Below are positions 1 to 6,470 of a stretch of DNA of 8,899 nucleotides, one piece after another. The notes under the pieces were generated by a model. The model worked only from the letters and a program-made list of their open reading frames with translations. It was not told the origin of the DNA and searched no databases. Source of the DNA: Thermotogaceae bacterium (GTDB lineage Bacteria > Thermotogota > Thermotogae > B21-G9 > HyVt-16); assembly GCA_011043375.1 (NCBI GenBank), contig DQYP01000278.1, positions 1 through 8,899 on the forward strand, written 5' to 3'. The position numbers and the translations under genes were made by a program. Position 1 is the stretch's first letter. Each line of letters opens with the position of its first letter.

Positions 1-1
1 A

Positions 2-199
2 ATTGGGATTATGTTAAGGGGTTCTACTGTTCCCTATGGTGATCGTGTTATTCTCGGTGATGGTGGAATAACTGAACTTTTAGTCAAGGAAGCTCAATTA
101 GAAAAAGCCAGGGAAATATTAAAAGAATTAAAGGAAAGTGGGAAAATCGAAGAAAATTTCAAAGATAAGGGGGGAAACAATGGCGAAAGTGAAGAGTGA
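2..199 (+). CDS. DUF2007-like small protein, 3' end only (5' truncated by window)
   Basis: The reading frame is open from the left edge (codons Ile-Gly-Ile before the first ATG at 11) and ends with TGA at 197-199, so the real start lies outside the window and the ATG at 11 is probably internal. The visible 65 residues read like the C-terminal half of the DUF2007 'putative prokaryotic signal transducing' family: a Gly-Ile segment, a variable loop, a GGI-x-ELLVKE strand, then a helix of the E-K-A-R-E-I-L type, where the family typically has a short ferredoxin-like domain. A charged tail follows (about residues 46-65). The molecular role of the family is not established. The gene overlaps gcvT by 20 bases, so the two are probably co-transcribed. 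The family call rests on pattern recognition of a partial sequence and is moderate; the coding call is firm. Confidence 0.68.
   Translation: MGIMLRGSTVPYGDRVILGDGGITELLVKEAQLEKAREILKELKESGKIEENFKDKGGNNGESEE
167..174 (+). promoter_or_regulatory. Ribosome binding site deciding the gcvT start
   Basis: A purine run AAGGGGGG ends five bases before the ATG at 180. It lies inside the coding region of the preceding gene. It supports ATG 180 over the in-frame ATG at 138, which has no comparable site and would add 14 non-family residues. Confidence 0.8.
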
Positions 200-1313
200 A
201 TTAAAAAAAACCCCACTTTTCGAAGAACATCTAAGGTTAAACGCGAAGATTGTGGATTTTGCAGGTTGGGCTATGCCGCTTCAGTATTCGAGCATAATTG
301 AAGAAGTAAAAGTAGTTAGAAATGGTATAGGGATATTTGATGTGAGTCATATGGGAGAGTTTTGGGTTAAAGGTGTAGACACGGAGAAGTTCATTGATAG
401 GGTTATAACCAATTCTTTTTCAGCCTTGAAAAATGGTGAAATATGTTACAGTACCATGTGCAACGAAAATGGTGGAATAATGGATGATCTTCTCGTATAC
501 AAATTTTCAAGTCAAAAAGCTATGATAGTTGTAAACGCCTCCAATATATCGAAAGATTTCGATTGGCTCAAGAAACAATCTGAAGGATTCAAAGTGGATA
601 TATTCGATGCTACAAACGAAACAGCCTTAATAGCTGTTCAAGGTCCAAAGGTTGAAGAAATCCTTCAAGATATTGCTCAAGTTGTTTTGAAAGATATAAA
701 CTATTATTGTTTCACAGAGGGACGTATAAGTGGTATCAAAGTATTGGTATCACGAACAGGATACACGGGTGAGGATGGCTTTGAAATGTATGTATCTTCT
801 GATGCTTCTATCCCACTTTGGAGAAAAATCATTGAAGTTGGAAAAAGCGGTGGGATAAAACCGTGTGGTCTTGGTGCTCGTGATATATTGAGACTTGAGT
901 CGGCTTACATGCTCTATGGTAACGACATAGATGAGAACACTACCCCATTGGAAGCACCTCTATCGTGGACTGTGAAATTTGGAAAGAATGATTTCATTGG
1001 TAAGGAAGCCCTTTTGAAACAAAAAGAGCAAGGGGTAGGAAAAGTTTTAAGAGGATTCGTGATTCAGGGAAAGTCCATCGCAAGGCACGGTGATAAAATA
1101 TACAAAGGTGATGAGGAAGTCGGTTACATAACAAGTGGTACGAAATCACCAACCTTGGAAAAATCCATAGCTCTCGGTTATGTAAAAAAAGATGTGGCTA
1201 AATTAGGAGAAGAATTAGTTGTAAAAAGTAGGAACAAAGAATTAAAGGCAACGATAGTCAAGTTGCCGTTCTATAGAGGTTCAGTTAAGTCAAAAGTAAA
1301 ACCTAAGAAGTGA
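180..1313 (+). CDS. gcvT: Aminomethyltransferase, glycine cleavage system T protein
   Basis: The 377-residue product matches the usual size of bacterial GcvT (about 360-375). The T protein takes the aminomethyl group carried on lipoyl-GcvH, releases ammonia and passes the one-carbon unit to tetrahydrofolate, giving 5,10-methylene-THF in the cytoplasm. Visible family signatures are FAGWAMPLQY (27-36), the DVSHMGE segment (54-60), GGIMDDLLVY (98-107) containing the Asp pair where the catalytic aspartate lies, RTGYTGEDGFE near residue 195, and CGLGARDILRLE followed by the PLEAPLSW segment. The C terminus ends in a Lys-rich tail. The start at 180 gives the canonical N terminus (TPLFEEH) and has a strong ribosome binding site. 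It overlaps the upstream DUF2007-like gene by 20 bases. A terminator follows at once, so gcvH and gcvP are not downstream; they must be upstream or elsewhere. Confidence 0.97.
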   Translation: MAKVKSELKKTPLFEEHLRLNAKIVDFAGWAMPLQYSSIIEEVKVVRNGIGIFDVSHMGEFWVKGVDTEKFIDRVITNSFSALKNGEICYSTMCNENGGIMDDLLVYKFSSQKAMIVVNASNISKDFDWLKKQSEGFKVDIFDATNETALIAVQGPKVEEILQDIAQVVLKDINYYCFTEGRISGIKVLVSRTGYTGEDGFEMYVSSDASIPLWRKIIEVGKSGGIKPCGLGARDILRLESAYMLYGNDIDENTTPLEAPLSWTVKFGKNDFIGKEALLKQKEQGVGKVLRGFVIQGKSIARHGDKIYKGDEEVGYITSGTKSPTLEKSIALGYVKKDVAKLGEELVVKSRNKELKATIVKLPFYRGSVKSKVKPKK

Positions 1314-1317
1314 AAAA

Positions 1318-1992
1318 TCAATTGGATTCATTCAAAAATACTGGTGGGAGGATTTTAAGACTCTTCCCGCCATTTTTTTTGCCTCTTATCAATACCAGTT
1401 CTGCATTCTTGCATTTTGACCCGTGAACTATACAAATCTCTTTGGGTTGAAGTTTAAAAGATGAAAGCAACTCAAGGATTTCCATTAAGTATCTGGGAGA
1501 AATGATACAAACAAAATCACCTTTGTTTCTTAATAAAAAGGTTGTCGCTTTTAGAAAATCGTTGAATAGACCCCATGAAGCTCTTCTCACAATTTCGCGT
1601 AATTTTTTCTCATTTTTCCTATTTTCAAAGTGATGAGGTGGATTAAAAACCACCATATCGAATTTTTCTCTCAAATTTCTATAGTTAACGATGTTTGAAA
1701 CATCTTCATTCACGAAATCAACAAGTTTTTCTATATTATTGCTTTTAGCATTCTTCTTTGCACATTCTACAAAAGATCTTTCTATATCAACACCAAGAAC
1801 TTTTACACCATACAGTTTCGCCAATCCTATGGAAACACTACCAATTCCACAACCAAGTTCTGCTACTTTCTCACATGTCATATTTGGTTTTGAAAACCAC
1901 AGTAGCAATGAAGTAGCATGAGTCGGTTTTGACTCATGCGAACAGAATTCAAGATTCAACGATCTCAAAATATCATCAGTAAAGCCCCTCAA
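1318..1992 (-). CDS. COG4123/TrmN6-like N6-adenine-type SAM-dependent methyltransferase
   Basis: The 224-residue product is a Rossmann-fold class I methyltransferase. Visible are motif I VAELGCGIGSVSIGLA (43-58) for S-adenosylmethionine, the acidic residue D69 at the end of strand 2, an NEDV stretch (95-98), and motif IV NPPHHF (117-122), the NPP(Y/F/H) signature of enzymes that methylate exocyclic or amide nitrogens. Size and layout fit COG4123, whose E. coli member TrmN6 (YfiC) makes m6A37 in tRNA1(Val). RNA is thus the likely substrate, although a protein or other RNA target cannot be excluded. The start is TTG at 1992, with GAGGTGG at 1997-2003 just upstream. A weak -10 (TAGAAT, minus strand of 2012-2017) is the only promoter candidate. 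The gene converges on gcvT with a 4-base gap, and its residues about 205-217 are encoded by the opposite strand of the gcvT terminator. Confidence 0.85.
   Translation of the reverse strand: MRGFTDDILRSLNLEFCSHESKPTHATSLLLWFSKPNMTCEKVAELGCGIGSVSIGLAKLYGVKVLGVDIERSFVECAKKNAKSNNIEKLVDFVNEDVSNIVNYRNLREKFDMVVFNPPHHFENRKNEKKLREIVRRASWGLFNDFLKATTFLLRNKGDFVCIISPRYLMEILELLSSFKLQPKEICIVHGSKCKNAELVLIRGKKNGGKSLKILPPVFLNESN
1343..1380 (+). terminator. Rho-independent terminator of the gcvT transcript
   Basis: A 10-bp stem (1343-1352 pairing with 1362-1371) encloses a 9-base loop and is followed by A and eight T residues (1373-1380). All ten pairs form in the plus-strand RNA, two of them G-U wobbles. In the minus-strand RNA those two positions become C-A and A-C mismatches and the U tract is missing, so the element works in the gcvT direction only. 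It lies wholly inside the 3' coding part of the convergent methyltransferase gene. Confidence 0.9.
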
Positions 1993-1996
1993 AATT

Positions 1997-2003
1997 CCAC
2001 CTC
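1997..2003 (-). promoter_or_regulatory. Ribosome binding site for the TTG-started methyltransferase
   Basis: GAGGTGG on the minus strand ends four bases before the TTG at 1990-1992. No ATG or GTG lies at a better distance, and starting here leaves a family-like N terminus, so TTG is taken as the start. Confidence 0.7.
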
Positions 2004-2015
2004 TTTTGAGTATTC

Positions 2016-2044
2016 TAATTATTTCAATAGCAAAATGCTATAAT
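2016..2044 (+). promoter_or_regulatory. Extended -10 promoter for the HD/CapD/WecA operon
   Basis: A perfect TATAAT at 2039-2044 is preceded by TG one base upstream (2036-2037), an extended -10. The position expected for a -35 at 17-bp spacing (2016-2021, TAATTA) is a poor match, which extended -10 promoters tolerate. The predicted start of transcription near 2051 leaves a leader of about 35 bases. The -10 is overlapped by a small inverted repeat, ATAGCA-AAA-TGCTAT (2027-2041). Confidence 0.65.
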
Positions 2045-2071
2045 AAAAAAGAATCGAGCAATCAAATAATT

Positions 2072-2078
2072 GTGAGGT
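2072..2078 (+). promoter_or_regulatory. Ribosome binding site deciding the HD protein start
   Basis: GTGAGGT lies eight bases before the ATG at 2087. It favours this start over the in-frame TTG at 2006, which would place 27 extra residues across the promoter. Confidence 0.75.
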
Positions 2079-2086
2079 ATTCCACG

Positions 2087-3625
2087 ATGTATTATAAAGT
2101 GTCTAAAGATCCAATTTATTCCGAGATTTTTTTGTATCCACTTGAGATAGTAACCTGCGATACCAAGATTGTCCAGAGGCTTCGAAATCTTTCACAATTA
2201 GTTGGAGCCGGATGGGTTTATCCTGGAGCCAACCATACGAGATTTGAACATTCTCTCGGTGTCATGCATGTAGCAGGTTTATACGCCTCTAGATTATTCG
2301 ATGATTCTTCGAGAACCAGAATAATAAGATTGGCCGGTCTTCTTCATGACATCGCCCACGGACCTTTCAGCCATCAATTTGATGATACCATATATAAAAG
2401 TCTTGGATTTGTTGAAGGACATGATGAGTTTCGAAAACTTCTAATACTTAAAAAATTGCCAAGTGAAATAGTTGAAAGAATAAAGAAGGTGAAAGATGAA
2501 AGGTTAATAAGCGCTTTAAAAGAAGATCTTAAGCTAACATTGGGACATTCAAATGGCGATTTGAAGAAAGATATAGAAGATTTATGTTCCAAAATTAATA
2601 AAGTCTTTGAAGGTGAAAAAGCCGGAAGTATAGATTTCAACATAGTTCAAGGACCACTCGGTGCCGATAGATTGGATTTCGTTTTAAGAGATTCGTATCA
2701 CAGTGGTGTCAAAAATTATTCTACGGTTGCACTCGACAGGATTGTCAGAAACTCTTACATAAGAAAATATGGTAATGAGGATATACTGTGCTATGACATA
2801 AAGGTCATAGACGACATATATTCTTTTTTGTTTGGTCGTTTCATGATGTACAAAAATGTTTATTTTCATAAAACATCGAGGGCCGTTGATTTAATGATTC
2901 AGGAACTTCTCAGGTTGGTGGACGAGCCCCTTAACTTGAAAAAATTGGTGTTAGATTTCAACAGTTTTGAAGAGTTGACTGATGGATATATCGTGAATAC
3001 GATTATAAACGAATTCAATAAAATAATCGATGAAAAAGCAAAAGATGCAGGTGTTGAAGTTGAAAGTGTTAAGAAAAAAATCTTGTGTGAGGAACCCAAT
3101 GACTTGAATTTGACAAAGAAAGAAATATCAATAATCAAAGCCTATAAATTATTAGACAAAATATCAAAAAGAGATCTTTGGAAAATGATCTTAGAACTCC
3201 CGTTCACAATAACAGGGGTAGATCCATCGACTGTGGCTGAAAGCGTCGGAGAAAATGCTATTAAAAAGATGAAAGAGAAATTGAAAGCCATACTAAAAAA
3301 CTCCAAGATTGAGGAAGATGATTTGGAAGTGTTGCAACGAATATTCAAGCATTTTGAGAAATTATTCAGAATTGACACTCCATACAAGTTGACTTTGTTT
3401 CATCTTTCCGAATTTGACTCCACAAAGGTTTTCCTCTATGATAGCAAAAATGACAAAGTTTATAGATTCTCGGATTTCGAGAACAAATACCCTTCGTATC
3501 GTTTGACACTCAACAATCTAATACAATTGGTTAGGATTTATGTTACAGAAGACGTAAGAGGTATCTTTCGTAAATACTCTCTGATACCTGAAAATAGTGA
3601 AATAAATACTACTACAAGATGGTGA
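2087..3625 (+). CDS. HD-domain phosphohydrolase of the COG1078 / dNTPase-like type
   Basis: The 512-residue product carries a full HD-superfamily metal site: H55 (RFEHSLGV), H87-D88 (LLHDIAHGPFSH, with H91 and H96), and D194 in LGADRLDFVLRD followed by SYHSG. This is the COG1078 layout, related to SAMHD1 and to the Enterococcus dNTP triphosphohydrolase EF1143, so hydrolysis of (deoxy)nucleoside triphosphates is the leading guess; the substrate cannot be read from sequence. A charged, mostly helical region (about 101-180) interrupts the HD core, and a Lys/Glu-rich C-terminal half (about 250-512) holds the family stretch around RFMMYKNVYFHK. No membrane segment is seen. The ATG at 2087 is chosen for its ribosome binding site and family-like first residues. 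It is the first gene of the operon; its TGA lies one base before the next ATG, so translation of the two is probably coupled. Confidence 0.9.
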   Translation: MYYKVSKDPIYSEIFLYPLEIVTCDTKIVQRLRNLSQLVGAGWVYPGANHTRFEHSLGVMHVAGLYASRLFDDSSRTRIIRLAGLLHDIAHGPFSHQFDDTIYKSLGFVEGHDEFRKLLILKKLPSEIVERIKKVKDERLISALKEDLKLTLGHSNGDLKKDIEDLCSKINKVFEGEKAGSIDFNIVQGPLGADRLDFVLRDSYHSGVKNYSTVALDRIVRNSYIRKYGNEDILCYDIKVIDDIYSFLFGRFMMYKNVYFHKTSRAVDLMIQELLRLVDEPLNLKKLVLDFNSFEELTDGYIVNTIINEFNKIIDEKAKDAGVEVESVKKKILCEEPNDLNLTKKEISIIKAYKLLDKISKRDLWKMILELPFTITGVDPSTVAESVGENAIKKMKEKLKAILKNSKIEEDDLEVLQRIFKHFEKLFRIDTPYKLTLFHLSEFDSTKVFLYDSKNDKVYRFSDFENKYPSYRLTLNNLIQLVRIYVTEDVRGIFRKYSLIPENSEINTTTRW

Positions 3626-3626
3626 T

Positions 3627-5456
3627 ATGATGCTCAAAAATCCAATAATCAGAAAATTTACCCTTTTTTCAATCGACTTTTTGATCACCCTGTTTTCAGC
3701 GGTGCTCTCTCTTTTCATTCGTTTTGGTTTTGACTTTGAAAGTATAAAAGAATTTTTCTCTGTTTCATTGATCCAAGTGATTATTATGTCAGTTAGTTAT
3801 ATATTGAATCTCTTTTACAGTATTGTCTGGAGTTATACCAGTTTGAAAGAGCTTTTAATAGTTTTCAGAGGTACTCTGCTGGGTTATCTTGCCACTCTGG
3901 GATTCTTCTACTTTTATAGGGGGGCTGTACTTCCAAGATCGATCGGTTTTTTAACTTTTTTGTCTTCTTTAGTTCTCATAAGTGCAAGTAGGCTGTTCTT
4001 ATCCTGGTATAACAACATAGATTTTAAAAGAATCAAAAATTCGGAGAAGAGAATAGCTATCTTGGGCGCAAACAATGAAGGAGTAGCCCTATTTGATGAG
4101 ATAAATCGTCGCCCTGAATTAGGTAGAGTGATATGTTTTGTGGACGATGAGAAAAAAAATATAGGAAGAAAAATAAGAGGAATACCTGTAAAAGGTCCTA
4201 TAAATGATTTGAAAAAAATTTTGGAGGATTATAACATAACCGAACTTATAATAGCTTTACCAAACGCCACCTCCAAATATATAAGAGATATTGTAGGTAA
4301 TATACGAGATCTGAAAATACAGATAAAAGTTTTACCTGGAATATACGAACTCACAGATAATAAATTGAAAATAGTTCAACTGCGACAATTGAATGTCGAA
4401 GACATCATAGGTCGTCAAGCTGTAAAAATAAATTTCAAGGAAGTTGAAGAATATATAAAAGACAAAACAGTCCTTGTAACAGGTGCTGGAGGATCCATAG
4501 GTAGTGAAATCTGCAGGCAAGTGATCAAACTGAATCCAAGGGAGTTACTACTTCTCGGTAGAGGAGAAAACAGCATATATGAAATATATGAGGAATTGAA
4601 AGAGAATTTGCCAAAAATATCATTAAAACGATTAATCGGTGATATATCGGATCAACGAAGGATGCAAATGATATTTCAAGAGTTCAAACCTAGTATTGTT
4701 TTCCATGCAGCGGCTCATAAACATGTTGACATAATGCAAGAAAATCCAGTGGAAGCCTTTAGGGTTAATTCATTTGGTACAAAGATTTTAGCGGATCTTT
4801 CAGAAAAATTCGAAGTTGAGAGGTTTATATTTATATCAACCGATAAAGCTGTTAATCCGACTTCTATTATGGGATTATCCAAAAGATTGGGAGAAATTTA
4901 TATAAAAAGTGTCGGTAAAGGAAGTAAAACTAATTTTGGGATCGTAAGATTTGGAAATGTTTTTGGGAGTCGTGGAAGCGTTCCGTTGAAATTCAAAAAA
5001 CAAATAGAAGCTGGAGGTCCTATAACTATAACTGATCCAAGGATGAAAAGATTTTTCATGACAATACCTGAAGCTGTAGCATTGGTCCTACAAGCGGGGG
5101 CCTATGCTAAAAGTGGTGATCTATTTGTATTGGACATGGGAGAACAGATATCGATAGAAGCCCTTGCCCGCGAGATGATACTCCTATCGGGCCTCGTTCC
5201 AGATCAAGATATAAAGATAGTTTACACCGGTATGAGACCTGGCGAAAAATTGTATGAAGAGTTGTTTTTGAGGGAAGAAAAAGTTTTTAAAACTGCTCAC
5301 CCAAAAATAATGAAAGTTGAAGGAAAGAACAGCTTCTCCAGAGAAGAGATTAGTGAGATCATATTGAAAGTACTCGAACTTGGCTATCAAAAGAAGTTAA
5401 AAGACTTGATTGAATTTCTTTCAAAATATGTACCAGATTTATCCATAAGGATCTGA
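3627..5456 (+). CDS. Membrane-anchored UDP-sugar 4,6-dehydratase (CapD/WbpM/PglF family)
   Basis: The 609-residue product has the three-part build of the large CapD/WbpM/PglF enzymes. Four hydrophobic helices come first (about 11-35, 45-68, 82-99, 105-128). Next is a Rossmann-like domain with ILGANNEG (145-152), and then a catalytic extended-SDR domain with NAD-binding VTGAGGSIGSE (284-294), the STDKAVNPTSIMGLSKR segment (404-420) and RFGNVFGSRGSV (441-452). Family enzymes convert UDP-GlcNAc to UDP-4-keto-6-deoxy-GlcNAc, the entry to QuiNAc, FucNAc and bacillosamine-type sugars. The usual SDR Tyr-x-x-x-Lys is Met415-x-x-x-Lys419, as is normal for this membrane-bound branch. The start is ATG 3627, with GGTGAT just upstream; ATG 3630 is equally possible. 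It follows the HD gene with one base between and lies 18 bases before the wecA-like gene. The exact sugar product is not certain. Confidence 0.93.
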   Translation: MMLKNPIIRKFTLFSIDFLITLFSAVLSLFIRFGFDFESIKEFFSVSLIQVIIMSVSYILNLFYSIVWSYTSLKELLIVFRGTLLGYLATLGFFYFYRGAVLPRSIGFLTFLSSLVLISASRLFLSWYNNIDFKRIKNSEKRIAILGANNEGVALFDEINRRPELGRVICFVDDEKKNIGRKIRGIPVKGPINDLKKILEDYNITELIIALPNATSKYIRDIVGNIRDLKIQIKVLPGIYELTDNKLKIVQLRQLNVEDIIGRQAVKINFKEVEEYIKDKTVLVTGAGGSIGSEICRQVIKLNPRELLLLGRGENSIYEIYEELKENLPKISLKRLIGDISDQRRMQMIFQEFKPSIVFHAAAHKHVDIMQENPVEAFRVNSFGTKILADLSEKFEVERFIFISTDKAVNPTSIMGLSKRLGEIYIKSVGKGSKTNFGIVRFGNVFGSRGSVPLKFKKQIEAGGPITITDPRMKRFFMTIPEAVALVLQAGAYAKSGDLFVLDMGEQISIEALAREMILLSGLVPDQDIKIVYTGMRPGEKLYEELFLREEKVFKTAHPKIMKVEGKNSFSREEISEIILKVLELGYQKKLKDLIEFLSKYVPDLSIRI

Positions 5457-5460
5457 ATCG

Positions 5461-5466
5461 AGGAGG
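5461..5466 (+). promoter_or_regulatory. Ribosome binding site for the TTG-started wecA-like gene
   Basis: A perfect AGGAGG lies eight bases before the TTG at 5475, between the capD-like stop (5456) and the next gene. It decides the unusual start codon. Confidence 0.85.
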
Positions 5467-5474
5467 ATAATTTA

Positions 5475-6470
5475 TTGAAAGCTTACATATTTTTAAGCCT
5501 TCTGTCATTTTTTTTGACAACCTTTGTGAGTGCCATTTTGGTTAAACAAACCTCAAGTATCAAAAAATTCATCGACATCCCCAATCATCGTAAAGTACAC
5601 AAAAGAAAAATAGCGAGAAATGGTGGTTTGGCCATGTTTATGGCTATTTTAGTGACATGGTTGATCTCCCTGTTGATCGGAAAAAAGTTGCTCTCATACG
5701 AATTGGCAGCCTCGATTTCCATAGTTTTTCTTATAGGGCTGGTTGATGATGCCGTTGAATTAGGGTTCAAAATAAAATTCCTTTTTCAAATTCTTGCTGC
5801 GACCATTTGCATACAAAGTGGTTTTGTTATCAAAGATATACCAATCACATTTTTTGGTGTTTGGAATAACACCGTTCTCAGGATATTTCTAACCTACCTT
5901 TGGATAATCGGTATCACCAATGCCATCAATTTAATAGATGGAATCGATGGATTAGCATCTGTGGTGGTTATGTCTTCAAGTTTACTATTGTTCTTAAAAT
6001 TTAACGACCCGCTTGCGTTGATTCTCGCATCAGTTTGCATTGGCTTTTTGTTATATAATTGGAATCCAGCGAAAATATTCATGGGAGATTCTGGGAGTTA
6101 TCTATTAGGTTTTCTAATATCCTTAATCACACTTAGGAATTTCACGATGGACGGGAAAACATGGATAATCGGTATGGGATTATTTTTGGGTTATCCCATA
6201 CTCGATACATTCTACGCGTTTGTTAGAAGACTCTTGAAAAAGAAAAACCCATTTTCACCAGATCAAGAGCATTTTCATCACCAACTATTGGAAAAAGGTC
6301 TATCACAGAAAATAGTGCTGTTGAATCTTTCAAGCCTATCTTTACTGCTCAACTTTCTTGGTATCTTCCTCTACCAAAATAGTGTTGTAGCTTTTATCCT
6401 CTATATCTCGCTCAGTATTTTCTTCTATTTCTACGTTAGATCTCCACTCGAGATCAAGAGAAGCCTTTAG
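5475..6470 (+). CDS. Polyprenyl-phosphate sugar-1-phosphate transferase (WecA/TagO/WbpL family)
   Basis: The 331-residue product is an integral membrane protein with about eleven hydrophobic segments and all the marks of the PNPT superfamily. These are KVHKRKIARNGGLA (40-53), the D91-D92 pair in LVDDAVELG (metal and catalysis), NAINLIDGIDGLAS (149-162), FMGDSGS (202-208) and the HFHH loop (266-269) that contacts the nucleotide sugar. The family moves a sugar-1-phosphate from a UDP-sugar to undecaprenyl phosphate at the inner face of the membrane, the first step for O-antigen, teichoic acid and related glycans. MraY is less likely because of the WecA-type HxHH loop and neighbours. Sitting 18 bases after a CapD-type dehydratase, it may use UDP-GlcNAc or a modified N-acetyl sugar, as WbpL does. 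The last 129 bases are overlapped by the yqhQ-like gene on the other strand. Confidence 0.93.
   Translation: MKAYIFLSLLSFFLTTFVSAILVKQTSSIKKFIDIPNHRKVHKRKIARNGGLAMFMAILVTWLISLLIGKKLLSYELAASISIVFLIGLVDDAVELGFKIKFLFQILAATICIQSGFVIKDIPITFFGVWNNTVLRIFLTYLWIIGITNAINLIDGIDGLASVVVMSSSLLLFLKFNDPLALILASVCIGFLLYNWNPAKIFMGDSGSYLLGFLISLITLRNFTMDGKTWIIGMGLFLGYPILDTFYAFVRRLLKKKNPFSPDQEHFHHQLLEKGLSQKIVLLNLSSLSLLLNFLGIFLYQNSVVAFILYISLSIFFYFYVRSPLEIKRSL

Noticed and set aside
138..179. A longer GcvT starting at ATG 138
   Set aside because: The 14 additional residues are not family-like, and the strong purine-rich site points to ATG 180.
1691..1921. Open frame on the plus strand opposite the methyltransferase
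   Set aside because: It lies fully inside a clear methyltransferase gene, and its Ser/Phe-rich product is what antisense of a Glu/Lys-rich gene gives.
1993..2017. Promoter for the methyltransferase on the minus strand (TAGAAT at 2017-2012)
   Set aside because: The -10 is acceptable but there is no TG extension and no recognisable -35 at 16-18 bp, so it is not listed as a feature.
2006..2086. A longer N terminus for the HD protein from the TTG at 2006
   Set aside because: It would cover the promoter -10 and has no family-like residues. ATG 2087 has a clear ribosome binding site eight bases upstream.
2374..3387. Several open frames on the minus strand opposite the HD gene
   Set aside because: They are antisense shadows of a well-supported HD-domain gene, with low-complexity Ser/Phe/Leu products and no ribosome binding sites seen.
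6250..6341. Possible terminator for the yqhQ transcript on the minus strand
   Set aside because: Only a 4-bp ACAG/CTGT stem with a distant T run is present, which is too weak to call.
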